Shown: positions 27,412-37,270 of the stretch, piece after piece
Layout: the number at the start of each line of letters is the position of its first letter
How positions within the stretch are numbered: position 1 is the first letter of the stretch
Source of the DNA: Rhodocyclus tenuis
GTDB taxonomy: Bacteria > Pseudomonadota > Gammaproteobacteria > Burkholderiales > Rhodocyclaceae
Length of the DNA stretch: 64,000 nucleotides
Direction: 5' to 3'
Assembly (NCBI RefSeq): GCF_014197755.1
Contig: NZ_JACIGE010000006.1
Location: 62,001 to 126,000 of the forward strand
Notes under the pieces: model-generated
Told to the model about the DNA's origin: nothing
The model's input: the letters and a program-made list of their open reading frames with translations, nothing else
The model's database searches: none
Program-made: the position numbers and the translations under genes

Positions 27412-28740
27412 TCAGGACTTGCGCCCCATCAGCTCTTCAAAAGCGATCGGATGCTCGTTGACCTTGGCCTTGGCGAGTACCCAGTCGACCACCGCCGCTT
27501 CAACCGCGACGGCCTCGATTTCAGCGAGGCGCTCGGGCTGCCCATAGTACCAGTGCACCACTTGCTCCGGATTTTCGTAGCTTTGCGCAGCCTCTTCGAT
27601 GATCGCACGCACTTCCGCCGGATCCGCCTTCAGTTCGGTCTCGCGGATAACTTGAGCAAGAATCAAGCCGAGCTGGATGCGGCGGACAGCCTGATCGACA
27701 AACCATTCGGGCTGCACCGGGAAGTCCTTGCCCTTGACGCCGCGTTGTTCCATTTCCTGACGCGCCTGGTCCATCAGACGCTTGATTTCGTCTTCGACCA
27801 GTGCTTTCGGCGCCTGCACCGGCGTCACCTTGAGCAGCGCGTCAAGCACCTGTTCCTTGACGCGCGAACGCAGACGCTTCTTCACTTCGCGACGCAGATT
27901 GCCCTCGATTTCGCTACGCATGCGCACCAGATCGCCATCGTCAACACCCAGCGCGCGCGCGAAATCGGCGTCGATCTCCGGCAGCACCGGCGCCGAAACC
28001 TTCTTCACCGTCACGTCGAAGCTGACTGCCTGACCGGCAAGCTCGGCCGCCGGATAGTCGGCCGGGAAGGTCATCTCGAAAGTCTTCGACTCGCCGGCCT
28101 TGAGGCCGACAACCGCCGCCTCGAAATCGGCGAGCATGGCGCCGCGGCCGAGCACAAAACCGTAGTCGGTCGCCTGACCGCCGGCGAAGGGTTCGTCGCC
28201 CTTGCGGCCGAGGAAATCGATGACCACCTGGTCGCCCGCTGAGGCGGCACGGTCGGCCTCTTCGTAGCGAACGCGCTGCTGACGCAGGATGTCGAGCGTG
28301 CTGTCAACTTCGGCGTCGGTCACTTCAAAGACGACACGATCAATCGCCACGTCGTCGAACGCGCCGACCTTGACTTCGGGATAAACCTCGAAAACCGCCG
28401 AAAACTCGAGGTGCGTCGTGCTTTCGCTCGCCTTGGCCTCGATCTTCGGATAGCCGGCGACGCGCAGCTGTTGTGCCTGCACGGCTTCGCCAAGTGCGCG
28501 GTCGAGCGCATCGGTCAGCGCCTCGTGGCGCGCTTCATCGCCATACTGGCGCGTCACCAGCGAGATCGGCGCCTTGCCGGGACGGAAACCGGGCAGCTTG
28601 AGCTTGCGCCCCATACGCTGCAAACGCTGCGCGACATCCTTTTCGAAGTCGGCCAGCGCCACCGAAAGATCAATGCGACGCTCGAGCGGATTCACCGCCG
28701 GCTGTTCGGTTTCAGGAGTGTTTGCGACGGTCGTTTCCAT
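27412..28740 (-). CDS. tig: Trigger factor
   Basis: This 442-aa ribosome-associated chaperone and prolyl isomerase binds nascent chains. The ribosome-binding loop is seen as GFRPGKAP in the N-terminal domain (residues ~50-57). The central FKBP-type domain is marked by [10 protein letters not shown] and the [19 protein letters not shown] stretch, and a long helical C-terminal domain follows. It is the first gene of the tig-clpP-clpX-lon-hupB series. Confidence 0.96.
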   Translation of the reverse strand: METTVANTPETEQPAVNPLERRIDLSVALADFEKDVAQRLQRMGRKLKLPGFRPGKAPISLVTRQYGDEARHEALTDALDRALGEAVQAQQLRVAGYPKIEAKASESTTHLEFSAVFEVYPEVKVGAFDDVAIDRVVFEVTDAEVDSTLDILRQQRVRYEEADRAASAGDQVVIDFLGRKGDEPFAGGQATDYGFVLGRGAMLADFEAAVVGLKAGESKTFEMTFPADYPAAELAGQAVSFDVTVKKVSAPVLPEIDADFARALGVDDGDLVRMRSEIEGNLRREVKKRLRSRVKEQVLDALLKVTPVQAPKALVEDEIKRLMDQARQEMEQRGVKGKDFPVQPEWFVDQAVRRIQLGLILAQVIRETELKADPAEVRAIIEEAAQSYENPEQVVHWYYGQPERLAEIEAVAVEAAVVDWVLAKAKVNEHPIAFEELMGRKS

Positions 28741-28782
28741 TGAAGATCCTTAGTGATACGGGGCATAGGGTGAGTAAAATTC

Positions 28783-28867
28783 TGGTGCGAGAGAAGGGAG
28801 TCGAACCCCCACGCCTTGCGGCGCTGGAACCTAAATCCAGTGCGTCTACCAATTCCGCCACTCTCGC
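28783..28867 (-). tRNA. tRNA-Leu (TAG)
   Basis: 85 nt on the minus strand with a long variable arm as expected for Leu. Acceptor GCGAGAG, anticodon stem CTGGA/TCCAG around the loop TTTAGGT (anticodon TAG), T-arm GGTTCGACTCC, encoded CCA. Confidence 0.96.
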
Positions 28868-29104
28868 GAACGATCTGCAATTTTAACCGAGATCGCCCTA
28901 TACTGTCAGCCGCTGCGCTGGGGCGGAATTTCCCGCGCGCAGTCCTTGCCGGCAGTCCGCCTCCGGCATCAGGCGCCAAGCCAGCTTCACCGGGCAAGCC
29001 GCGCAGCCGCGAACCATGCAGGACGGCTGACGATTCCTCCGCCCGCCATCAGTTTAAAGCCATCGTCATCAACACTTTCCCCGATTCGCGACGCGCCGCT
29101 GCCG

Positions 29105-29950
29105 ATGTCCGTTGACCATTACGAGAACTTTCCGGTCGCCTCGCTGCTGCTGCCTGCGCGACTGCGCCGCCCGATCGAAGCGATCTACCGCTTCGCCCGC
29201 GCAGCCGACGACATCGCCGACGAAGGCCAGCTGTCGGCCAGCGAACGGCGGGAGCAACTCGGCGCCTACTACGCGGCACTCGACACCATCGCTGCCGGCG
29301 CCCACCCGGCGCCCGAATTCGCCGAACTCGCTGCTATTGCCAAGGAATGGCAACTGCCGCTGCAGCTGCTGCGCGACCTGCTCGACGCCTTCTCGCAGGA
29401 CATCGACAAGGCGCGCTACGCCGACCATGCCGAGGTGCTCGACTACTGCCGCCGCTCGGCCAACCCGGTCGGCCGCCTGCTGCTGCATCTGGCCGGCTGT
29501 AGCGGCGAGAACGAACTGCGCCGCTCCGACGCAATCTGCAGCGGGTTGCAACTCGCGAACTTCTGGCAGGACATCGCTATCGACTGGCAGAAAGACCGCG
29601 TTTACCTGCCGCAGACCGATCTCGAGCGTTTCGGCATCGACGAAGCGCAGATCGCCGAAGCGCGCTGGTCGCCGGCCTGGGCAGCGCTGCTCGACTTCGA
29701 GATCGACCGTGCCGAACACCTGCTGCGTTATGGCGCACCGCTGGTGCATGCCCTGCCCGGTCGTCTCGGCTGGGAAATCCGCCTGACGGTGCAGGGTGGC
29801 TTGCGCATCCTCGAAAAGACGCGGCGTGTGCGCGGTGACGTTTTTCGTCAGCGACCGACGCTGGGCGTCAGCGACTGGCTGCGCATGGGCTTGCGCGCGC
29901 CGTTCACCGGGCTCGGCACAAGCAGCCTGCCAGCTGGTGCGCAGCCCTGA
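29105..29950 (+). CDS. hpnC: Squalene synthase HpnC (hydroxysqualene synthase)
   Basis: This 281-aa trans-isoprenyl diphosphate synthase-fold enzyme acts after HpnD, converting presqualene diphosphate to hydroxysqualene in hopanoid-type squalene synthesis. The first Asp-rich motif is RAADDIADE (~31-39). The second is QDIAIDWQKDRVYLP, with NPVGRLLLHLAG before it. The start chosen (MSVDHYENFPVAS) fits HpnC; upstream codons in frame are not family-like. hpnD and hpnE follow on the same strand. Confidence 0.92.
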   Translation: MSVDHYENFPVASLLLPARLRRPIEAIYRFARAADDIADEGQLSASERREQLGAYYAALDTIAAGAHPAPEFAELAAIAKEWQLPLQLLRDLLDAFSQDIDKARYADHAEVLDYCRRSANPVGRLLLHLAGCSGENELRRSDAICSGLQLANFWQDIAIDWQKDRVYLPQTDLERFGIDEAQIAEARWSPAWAALLDFEIDRAEHLLRYGAPLVHALPGRLGWEIRLTVQGGLRILEKTRRVRGDVFRQRPTLGVSDWLRMGLRAPFTGLGTSSLPAGAQP

Positions 29951-30030
29951 GCCCCAACCATGACAGCAGAACGACTCACGCCCGACGCGCAACGCCTCCC
30001 ACAAATCAGCCCAGCCATCGCCACGGCCCC

Positions 30031-30864
30031 ATGACTCCCGACCAGTATTGCCAGCAACGCGCCTCCGGCAGCGGTTCGAGCTTTTACTACAGCTTCCTTT
30101 TCCTGCCGCCGCTGCGCCGGCGCGCGATCACCGCGCTGTATGCCTTCTGCCGCGAGGTCGACGATGTCGTCGACGAATGTCGCGAACCGGCCATTGCCGC
30201 CAGCAAGCTCGCCTGGTGGCGCGACGAAGTCACGCGCCTCTACCACGGCACGCCGCAGCACCCGGTCACCCGGGCGCTGAAACCACTGCTCGCCGATTTC
30301 AGCCTGCCGCAGGAACAGCTCGAGGAAATCATCGACGGCATGGCGATGGACCTCACCAACACGCGCTACGCCGATTTCAGCGCGCTGTCGCTCTATTGCT
30401 ACCGCGTCGCCAGCGTCGTCGGCCTGCTGTCGGCCGAGATCTTCGGCTACCGGGACCGGCAGACGCAGAAGTACGCGCACGATCTGGGAATGGCCTTCCA
30501 GCTGACGAACATCATCCGCGACGTCGGCGAGGACGCGCGACGCGGCCGCATCTACCTGCCCGGCGACGAACTGGCGCGCTTCGGCGTCGCCGAATCCGAC
30601 CTCGCCGCCGGCCGCTACTCGGACGCCTTCACCCGCCTGATGTCCTTCCAGATCGAACGCGCCGAGCACTACTACGCGCAGGCGCTGGCCGCGCTGCCGG
30701 CGATCGACCGCAAGGCGCAGCGCCCGGGCCTGCTCATGGCGGCGATCTACCGCACCGTGCTCGACGAAATCCGCAGCGACGGCATCAGGACGCTGACGCA
30801 GCGCATCTCGCTGCCGCCGCTGCGCAAACTGTGGATCGCCGCGCGCACGTGGGTCACCGCCTGA
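30031..30864 (+). CDS. hpnD: Presqualene diphosphate synthase HpnD
   Basis: This 277-aa enzyme condenses two farnesyl diphosphates to presqualene diphosphate. Motifs are YAFCREVDDVVDE (first Asp-rich) and TNIIRDVGEDARRGRIYLP (second Asp-rich), both in the HpnD/phytoene synthase pattern. It starts MTPDQYCQQRASGSGSSFYY, typical of HpnD. It overlaps hpnE by 16 bp. Confidence 0.93.
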   Translation: MTPDQYCQQRASGSGSSFYYSFLFLPPLRRRAITALYAFCREVDDVVDECREPAIAASKLAWWRDEVTRLYHGTPQHPVTRALKPLLADFSLPQEQLEEIIDGMAMDLTNTRYADFSALSLYCYRVASVVGLLSAEIFGYRDRQTQKYAHDLGMAFQLTNIIRDVGEDARRGRIYLPGDELARFGVAESDLAAGRYSDAFTRLMSFQIERAEHYYAQALAALPAIDRKAQRPGLLMAAIYRTVLDEIRSDGIRTLTQRISLPPLRKLWIAARTWVTA

Positions 30865-32318
30865 ACCCCGGCCCGAATCACAGCCAGACTCCCGGTGCAC
30901 AAGCCGCCGGCAGGGTCGCCATCGTCGGCGGCGGCTGGGCCGGGCTCGCCGCCGGCGTCGAACTCGCCGCTGCCGGCGTGCCGGTGGTCGTCTTTGAAGC
31001 CGCGCGCAGCCTCGGCGGCCGTGCACGCAGCGTCGACCGCGCCGACGGCAGCCGGCTCGACAACGGCCAGCACATCCTGCTCGGTGCCTACAGCGAAACC
31101 CTGCGCCTGATGCAGCGCGTCGGCGCCGACCCTGAGCGCCTGTTGCACCGGCAAGCACTCGACCTGCGCTACCCCGGCAGCGCCAGCGCAGCGCCTTTTC
31201 GCCTGCATTTGCCGCGCTTGCCGGCGCCGCTGCATCTCGCCGTCGGACTGCTTGCCGCAGAAGGGCTTACTTTCGCCGACAGGCTCGCCGCCGTGCGCTT
31301 CATGCGCTCGCTGCAGACGCGCGCCTGGACGCTGCCCGCCGACGAAAGCGTTGCCGCCCTGCTTGAGCGTGAAGGACAGGGAAAACGCGGCAGCCGCCTG
31401 CGCCGACGCCTGTGGGAACCGCTCTGCCTGTCGGCGCTGAACACCCCGGCGTGCGAGGCGTCGGCACAGGTCTTCGTGAACGTTCTGCGCGACAGCCTCG
31501 GCGGCACGCGCGCGGCAACCGATCTGCTGCTGCCCGCCGCCGATCTTGGCCGGATTTTCCCGGAACCGGCAGCGGCGTTCATCGCCGCTCACCGCGGCGA
31601 GGTACGCGTTTCCACTCGGGTCAGCAGCATCGAGGTCGACGACAGCAGCGGCGCTTTCATCGTGCGCAGCACTGCGGCAGGCGCTGCCGACGCCGGGGGC
31701 GCGCACGCGGCGGCGGGCGACGACGGTGGCGGCGAGCGCTTCGCGCAGATCATCGTCGCCACCGCCGCGCCGGCCGCCGCGCGTCTGCTCGCGCCGTGGC
31801 CGGCGATCGCGGCGCCTTTCGCGGCGCTGACGCAGGCGCCGATCGGCACGCTCTACCTCGGCTACCCGCCCGAGGTCCGCCTGCCCTTCCCGTTGCTCGG
31901 TCTCGATGGCGAAGGCGGTGGCGCGGCGGCGCTGGCCGGACAGCCTGCCGACCAGACACCGCTCGGGCAATGGGTTTTCGACCGCGGCCAACTCTGTGCA
32001 ACGCCGGGCGTGCTCTCTTTCGTCCTCAGCGGCAGCGGCGCATGGGAGGCTTTCGACGCCGCAGCGCTCGGCCAGCGCCTGCAGCGCGAACTGGAAACGG
32101 CGCTCGGCGAACGCCTGCCGCCGCCCTTGTGGCGGCAACTGATCAGCGAACGCCGCGCCACCTTCGACTGCCTGCCAGGACTGGCGCGACCCGCCTGCCG
32201 GACGGCGCAACACGGACTGTGGCTCGCCGGCGATTTCGTCTGCGCCGGTTATCCGGCGACGCTCGAAGGCGCGGTGCGCAGCGGCGTCGCCGCGGCGCGC
32301 GCCATCCTCACGGACTGA
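30849..32318 (+). CDS. hpnE: Squalene-associated FAD-dependent desaturase/oxidoreductase HpnE
   Basis: This ~489-aa flavoprotein reduces hydroxysqualene to squalene, the last of the HpnC-D-E steps. The FAD-binding motif is VAIVGGGWAGLAAGVEL near the N-terminus; the C-terminal FAD contact is LWLAGDFVCAGYPATLEGA. No ATG suits the start; a GTG at 30849 inside the end of hpnD gives a sensible N-terminus, but this is the weakest part of the call. An Ala/Gly-rich insert lies around residues 275-300. No squalene-hopene cyclase gene is in the window. Confidence 0.9.
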   Translation: MGHRLNPGPNHSQTPGAQAAGRVAIVGGGWAGLAAGVELAAAGVPVVVFEAARSLGGRARSVDRADGSRLDNGQHILLGAYSETLRLMQRVGADPERLLHRQALDLRYPGSASAAPFRLHLPRLPAPLHLAVGLLAAEGLTFADRLAAVRFMRSLQTRAWTLPADESVAALLEREGQGKRGSRLRRRLWEPLCLSALNTPACEASAQVFVNVLRDSLGGTRAATDLLLPAADLGRIFPEPAAAFIAAHRGEVRVSTRVSSIEVDDSSGAFIVRSTAAGAADAGGAHAAAGDDGGGERFAQIIVATAAPAAARLLAPWPAIAAPFAALTQAPIGTLYLGYPPEVRLPFPLLGLDGEGGGAAALAGQPADQTPLGQWVFDRGQLCATPGVLSFVLSGSGAWEAFDAAALGQRLQRELETALGERLPPPLWRQLISERRATFDCLPGLARPACRTAQHGLWLAGDFVCAGYPATLEGAVRSGVAAARAILTD

Positions 32319-32344
32319 AACGCGGCGCCCTCAGCCAACCGCTG

Positions 32345-33115
32345 TCAGCTGACGACTTCGAGCCGGCCGGCGTGCATGCGCAGGATGCGGCCGCAGCGCG
32401 CGGCGATCTCCTCGTCGTGCGTCACCAGGATCAGCGTCGTGCCGCGCTCGGCGTTGATCTCGAACATCAGGTCGATGATCTGCGCGCCGGTGGCGGCGTC
32501 GAGATTGCCGGTCGGCTCGTCGGCGAGCACCAGTTGCGGTTTCGGCGCGAAAGCACGCGCCAGCGCAACGCGCTGCTGCTCGCCGCCCGACAACTGGCGC
32601 GGCGTATGGCCGAGACGCTGCCCGAGGCCGACGCGCTCGAGCCAGCGGCGCGCCTCGGGCTCGGCATCGGCGGCACCGGCCAGTTCCAGCGGCAACATCA
32701 CGTTCTCCAGCGCACTCAGCGCCGGCAGCAACTGGAAGGACTGGAAGACGAAGCCGAGCAGGCGCCCGCGCAGGACGGCGCGACCATCCTCGTCAAGTGC
32801 GCCGATACCTTCGCCGGCAAGATGCACCGACCCCGAACTCGGCAGGTCGAGTCCGGCGATCAAGCCGAGCAAGGTCGATTTGCCCGACCCGGAAGCGCCG
32901 ACGATGGCCACCGTCTCGCCGGCGGCGACCGAGAACGAAATCTCGTGCAGAATGGTCAGCGTTTCGCCAGCACTGCTTGCGACTTCCTTGTGCAAGGCAC
33001 TGGCGACGATTGCCGGCGGCCGACCCGCTGCCGCCGCTGCGCCACCGGCGCCCTGTTCGGCCCGGCCACCAGCATCCTCGTCAATCTCCTCGACACCTGC
33101 GTTCATCATGTTCAT
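32345..33115 (-). CDS. ABC transporter ATP-binding protein (LolD/YbbA-like)
   Basis: This ~256-aa ATPase of the LolD/MacB class has Walker A GASGSGKST, signature LSGGEQQRVALARA, Walker B LVLADEPTGNLD and H-loop VTHDEE. An Ala/Gly-rich lead of ~50 residues precedes the domain. The start at 33115 is favoured by an AGGAG ten bases upstream; starts at 33109 and 33106 are also possible. No permease gene adjoins it. The head-to-head pairing with tesA matches ybbA-tesA in E. coli, where the permease ybbP follows ybbA; here that place is taken by the convergent hpnE. Confidence 0.88.
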   Translation of the reverse strand: MNMMNAGVEEIDEDAGGRAEQGAGGAAAAAGRPPAIVASALHKEVASSAGETLTILHEISFSVAAGETVAIVGASGSGKSTLLGLIAGLDLPSSGSVHLAGEGIGALDEDGRAVLRGRLLGFVFQSFQLLPALSALENVMLPLELAGAADAEPEARRWLERVGLGQRLGHTPRQLSGGEQQRVALARAFAPKPQLVLADEPTGNLDAATGAQIIDLMFEINAERGTTLILVTHDEEIAARCGRILRMHAGRLEVVS

Positions 33116-33761
33116 CTCGCGACTGCTCCTCTCGTGCAAGCTGCCACTACTGGCAGCCATGCTTTCTGCGACCTTGCTGCTGCTCGCGCCGACGGCGCAG
33201 GCGGCGCGCGACATTCCGCGCAACATCCTGATCTTCGGCGATTCGCTCTCGGCCGGCTACGGCATCCGTCAGGACGCTGCCTGGCCGGCGCTGCTGGCGA
33301 AACGGCTCGACGAACGCAAGCTGGAGTATAGCGTCGTCAATGCCAGCATCTCGGGCGAGACCAGCAGCGGCGGCCGCGCCCGCATCGCCGCCCTGCTCAC
33401 CCGGCACCAGCCGGCGATCGTCATCGTCGCGCTCGGCGCCAACGACGGCCTGCGCGGCCTGCCAATCACCACGCTGCGCGACAACCTCGCTGCCATCACC
33501 GAGTCGGCGCAGCGCAGCAGGGCGCGCGTGCTGATCGTAGGACAACGCCTGCCGCCGAATTACGGCAACTATGCGGAAGAATTCCACGCCGTCTTCGGCG
33601 AGGTGGCGCGCAAACGCAAGACGGGCCTGGTCGACTTTCTGCTCGAAGGCGTCGCCAGCGAGCCGCAACTGTTCCAGGCCGACAACCTGCACCCGACCGC
33701 CGCCGCGCAGCCGCGACTGCTCGACAACGTCTGGAACGGTCTGGCGCCACTGTTGCGCTGA
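33108..33761 (+). CDS. tesA: Arylesterase / acyl-CoA thioesterase I TesA-like (SGNH hydrolase)
   Basis: This 217-aa periplasmic lipolytic enzyme has a signal peptide over about residues 1-32 (hydrophobic core ending APTAQA). SGNH blocks are visible: IFGDSLSAGYGI with the nucleophile Ser, the GETSSGG oxyanion Gly region, LGANDGLRG with Asn, and the Asp-His pair in DNLHPT. Its start overlaps the start of the divergent ABC ATPase gene by 8 bp. Substrates of the family are short acyl esters and thioesters. Confidence 0.9.
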   Translation: MFISRLLLSCKLPLLAAMLSATLLLLAPTAQAARDIPRNILIFGDSLSAGYGIRQDAAWPALLAKRLDERKLEYSVVNASISGETSSGGRARIAALLTRHQPAIVIVALGANDGLRGLPITTLRDNLAAITESAQRSRARVLIVGQRLPPNYGNYAEEFHAVFGEVARKRKTGLVDFLLEGVASEPQLFQADNLHPTAAAQPRLLDNVWNGLAPLLR

Positions 33762-33867
33762 GCACTTTCGCCGCGCCGTTCCGCCTGCCACCGCCCGCTG
33801 GAAAATGCTCCCGCCAAGCACTCCGGCAACGGCTTCCGACACCCGGCAAACGGCTTTTTTCGGGGGC

Positions 33868-33898
33868 TTGTTGCAACGCGCATGCAGCGCTGCAACAA
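33868..33898. terminator. Hairpin between tesA and pat
   Basis: Inverted repeat TTGTTGCA / TGCAACAA enclosing a second GCGC-type stem. The flanking sequence lacks a T-run, so its role is uncertain; it may cause transcript termination after tesA or fold in the leader of the next gene. Confidence 0.4.
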
Positions 33899-34012
33899 AG
33901 GCCGCGAGCGCCCGCCACAAGGCGCTTTGCGCCGAAAGACCGGCGCCTTGATTTGTGCTAGATTGCCGCCACCCAAAACACTTATTCCGACTCAGCCTCC
34001 AGGTAAAACGCC

Positions 34013-36703
34013 ATGCTTGAGCAACACTATCTGACCAGTCTCTTCGAACCAAAATCGGTTGCGGTCATTGGCGCTTCCGAACGGGAAAACTCTGTCGGCG
34101 CAATCCTCTTTCACAACATCCTCGAATCCGGCTACAAGGGGCGCCTGTACCCGATCAATCCGCGCCACGAAACCGTGCTGGGCGTGCCGGCGTTCAAGTC
34201 GATCGAGGAGATCGGCGCCCGTGTCGAACTGGCGGTGATCGCCACCCGGCCGCAGCTGGTGCCGGCGATCGTCGAGCAATGCGGGCGCAGCGGCGTCAAG
34301 AACGTCATCGTCATCACCTCGGGCTTCTCGGAATCCGGCCACTCCGGCGCCGCGCTCGAACGCAAGATGCTGGAAATTGCGCGCAGCTACAACGTGCGCG
34401 TGCTCGGCCCCAACTGTCTCGGCATCATCCGCCCGGAACTCGGCCTCAACGCGACTTTCGCCCGCGTGGACGCAATGCCCGGCAACCTGGCACTGGTGTC
34501 GCAGTCCGGCGCCATGTGTTCGTCGGTGCTCGACTGGGCGAAGAGCAACCGTGTCGGCTTCTCCACCGTCATTTCGCTCGGCGGCACCGCCGACGTCGAC
34601 TTCGGCGAGATCCTCGATTACCTGATCTACGACAACCGCACGCACTACATCCTGCTCTACGTCGAAGGCATCCGTAACGCCCGCCGCTTCATGAGCGCGC
34701 TGCGCTCGGCGGCGCGCATCAAGCCGATCATCCTGCTCAAGGCGGGTCGCCATGCCGCCGGTTCGGCGGCGGTGCAGACGCACTCGGGAATGGTTGCCGG
34801 CTCCGACATCGTTTTCGACGCCGCAGTGCGCCGCGCCGGTGTCGTCCGCGTCAAGAACGTCGGCCAACTGTTCTACGCCTCGAAAGCACTGGCCTCGAAG
34901 TTCCGCCCGCAGGGCAAGCGGCTGGCGATCATCACCAACGGCGGCGGGCCGGGTGCGATGGCCGCCGACCGCGCCGGTGACCTCGACATTCCGCTGGCCG
35001 AACTGTCGCTGGCGACGACGCAGGCACTCAACGCCGCGATGCCGGCGAACTGGTCGCACAGCAACCCGATCGACATCGGCGGCGACGCAACGCCCGAACG
35101 CTACCGCGACGCGATCCTCGCCGTCGCCCAGGACGCCGAAGTCGACGGCATGCTGGTGATGCTCTCGCCGCAGGCGATGACGCAGCCGATGGAAGTCGCC
35201 AAGGCGGTGATCGCCGTCAGCGACCAGACGTCGAAAGCCATGCTCACCTGCTGGATGGGCGAAGAACAGGTCGCCGAAGCGCGCCTGTCGCTCGAAGAAG
35301 CGTCGATCCCGGCCTTCCGCATGCCGGAAACCGCGGTCGAGCTCTACCACCACATCTCGACCTACTACCGCAACCAGAAGCTGCTCTTGCAGACGCCGGA
35401 ACCGACCTCGCGCAAGCAGCGCCAGGAAACCGAAGGCGCCAAGATGCTGATCGAGGCGGTGCTGCAGGAACGGCGCAAGGTGCTCTCCGAGATGGAATCG
35501 AAAGCCATCCTGCGCGCCTTCCGCGTGCCGGTGGCGCAGACCATGGTCGCACGCACGCCGACCGAAGCGCTGCTGCTCGCCGAGCAGATCGGCTTCCCGA
35601 TCGCGATGAAGGTCGACTCGCCCGATCTGGTCACCAAATCCGACGCCGGCGGTGTGCGCCTCAACCTGACCAACGCGCTGGCGGTACGCAACGCCTATCA
35701 CGACATCATCGAGACGGTGCAGAAGAAGCGCCCGCACGCGCGCATCAACGGCGTCTCGATCGAACCCTACCTCGACCGCCCGCACGGCCGCGAACTGATG
35801 GTCGGCGTCGTGCGCGACCCGATCTTCGGGCCGGTGATCACTTTCGGCGCCGGCGGCGCCGAAGTCGAAATCTTCAGCGACCGCGCCGTCGCGCTGCCGC
35901 CGCTCAACGGCTTTCTGGCGCAGGATCTGATCCGCTCGACGCGCGCCTCGAAACTGCTCGGCGAATTCCGCAACATGCCGCCGGTGAATATGGATGCGCT
36001 CGAGGAGGTGCTGCTCAACATCTCCGAGATGGTCTGCGAACTGCCTTGGCTGCAGGAGCTCGACCTCAACCCGCTGATCGTCGACGAGAACGGCGCCATT
36101 GCCGCCGACGCGCGCATCGTCATCGACTACATGCCGCCCTCGGGCGACCGCTATTCGCACATGGCGATTCACCCCTACCCGGTGCATCTCATCCAGGACT
36201 GGCAGCTGCCCGACGGACGCACCGTCACCATCCGCCCGATCCGCCCGGAAGACGCCGAACTGGAGCAGGATTTCGTCAAACGCATGTCCGACGAGAGCAA
36301 GTACTACCGCTTCATGGACACGCTGCGCGAACTGACGCAGGCGATGCTGGTGCGCTTCACGCAGATCGACTACGACCGCGAAATGGCGCTGGTGGCGACG
36401 ATGCGCGGCGACGACGGCAAGGACATCGAAATCGGCGTCGCCCGTTACGTCACCAACCCCGACGGTGAGTCGGTCGAGTTCGCGCTGGCCATTGCCGACG
36501 ACTGGCAGAAGCACGGCATCGGCCGCAAGCTGATGACGGCGCTGATCGACTGTGCGCGCGCCAAGGGCTACCGCACCGTCGTCGGCGACGTGCTCTCGCT
36601 GAACAGCAAGATGTTCCGCCTGATGACCAGCCTCGGCTTCACCATCCACCCGCACCCCGAAGACCCGGCCGTCAAGCGCGTGGTCAAGCCGCTGCTCAGC
36701 TAG
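34013..36703 (+). CDS. Acetyl-CoA synthetase-like protein acetyltransferase (Pat/YfiQ type)
   Basis: This 896-aa protein joins an NDP-forming acyl-CoA synthetase to a GNAT domain. Order: CoA-binding domain (SVAVIGASERENSVG, ~16-30), ligase-CoA domain with TLKAGRH-like LLKAGRH and the phosphohistidine segment QTHSGMVAGSD, ATP-grasp domain (~480-700; AMKVDSPDLVTKSDAGGV), then GNAT (~730-890; TIRPIRPEDAEL … QKHGIGRKLM). Proteins of this layout acetylate lysines of metabolic enzymes such as acetyl-CoA synthetase (family knowledge). The active-site His appears retained, so ligase activity cannot be ruled out. Confidence 0.9.
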   Translation: MLEQHYLTSLFEPKSVAVIGASERENSVGAILFHNILESGYKGRLYPINPRHETVLGVPAFKSIEEIGARVELAVIATRPQLVPAIVEQCGRSGVKNVIVITSGFSESGHSGAALERKMLEIARSYNVRVLGPNCLGIIRPELGLNATFARVDAMPGNLALVSQSGAMCSSVLDWAKSNRVGFSTVISLGGTADVDFGEILDYLIYDNRTHYILLYVEGIRNARRFMSALRSAARIKPIILLKAGRHAAGSAAVQTHSGMVAGSDIVFDAAVRRAGVVRVKNVGQLFYASKALASKFRPQGKRLAIITNGGGPGAMAADRAGDLDIPLAELSLATTQALNAAMPANWSHSNPIDIGGDATPERYRDAILAVAQDAEVDGMLVMLSPQAMTQPMEVAKAVIAVSDQTSKAMLTCWMGEEQVAEARLSLEEASIPAFRMPETAVELYHHISTYYRNQKLLLQTPEPTSRKQRQETEGAKMLIEAVLQERRKVLSEMESKAILRAFRVPVAQTMVARTPTEALLLAEQIGFPIAMKVDSPDLVTKSDAGGVRLNLTNALAVRNAYHDIIETVQKKRPHARINGVSIEPYLDRPHGRELMVGVVRDPIFGPVITFGAGGAEVEIFSDRAVALPPLNGFLAQDLIRSTRASKLLGEFRNMPPVNMDALEEVLLNISEMVCELPWLQELDLNPLIVDENGAIAADARIVIDYMPPSGDRYSHMAIHPYPVHLIQDWQLPDGRTVTIRPIRPEDAELEQDFVKRMSDESKYYRFMDTLRELTQAMLVRFTQIDYDREMALVATMRGDDGKDIEIGVARYVTNPDGESVEFALAIADDWQKHGIGRKLMTALIDCARAKGYRTVVGDVLSLNSKMFRLMTSLGFTIHPHPEDPAVKRVVKPLLS

Positions 36704-36720
36704 AACACACGCAGCGCACC

Positions 36721-36768
36721 GCAAAGCATGAAGGGGCGACCGGCAGCGGTCGCCCCTTCATGCTTTGC
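36721..36768. terminator. Perfect 21-bp bidirectional terminator after pat
   Basis: GCAAAGCATGAAGGGGCGAC… and its complement form an uninterrupted 21-bp stem with a six-base loop between convergent genes. Confidence 0.88.
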
Positions 36769-36780
36769 CCGGGAAAAAGT

Positions 36781-36981
36781 TCAGGGCTGCTTGAAATTGA
36801 CGTCGTAAGGGTAGGCGTGATGCGCCTTGCGCCCTTCGCTGAAAATGTCGGCGACGTCGGCAGTGGTCTTGCGATCCCACCACAGCGCGCGGCCGCGCTG
36901 TTGCTCCGCGACCCAGTCGGGATTCTGCGCCAGCAGTTCGCGCATGAAACGGGTGTGCTCGGATTCGTAGCCAGCAGCCAT
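36781..36981 (-). CDS. DUF3460 family protein
   Basis: This 66-aa protein matches the small betaproteobacterial DUF3460 family: YESEHTRFMRELLAQNPDWV, then QQRGRALWWD. Function is unknown. It is a single gene on the minus strand, ending just past the pat terminator. Confidence 0.8.
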   Translation of the reverse strand: MAAGYESEHTRFMRELLAQNPDWVAEQQRGRALWWDRKTTADVADIFSEGRKAHHAYPYDVNFKQP

Positions 36982-37270
36982 CGGGATGTCCTAAGAAAAA
37001 CGGCCGCGCGCAGCGCGGACAGGCAGGGTGCATTCTATCAAGGGTGTCAGTGGAAAGCTGGCGTGCCGTCAGGCACCGAGTCGGGGCCTCGCCGCACAGC
37101 CGACAAACTGATTGCTGCCACGCTATTCAGGATCGGGCCGGTATTGCCGATAGCAGTCTCAAGGTCGCCTGCCCTTGTGCAGGCCGGCGCTGAAACCCGC
37201 ACTGCGACTCCCGCGAAGGGACGGCAGGCGGCAGGAGGCGCCGCCTTCTACAAATCGAGAGGAAACTACG

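Noticed and set aside
33992-36724. 910-codon open frame on the minus strand
   Set aside because: Antisense to the Pat-type gene; high Asp/Gly/Val/Arg shadow composition.
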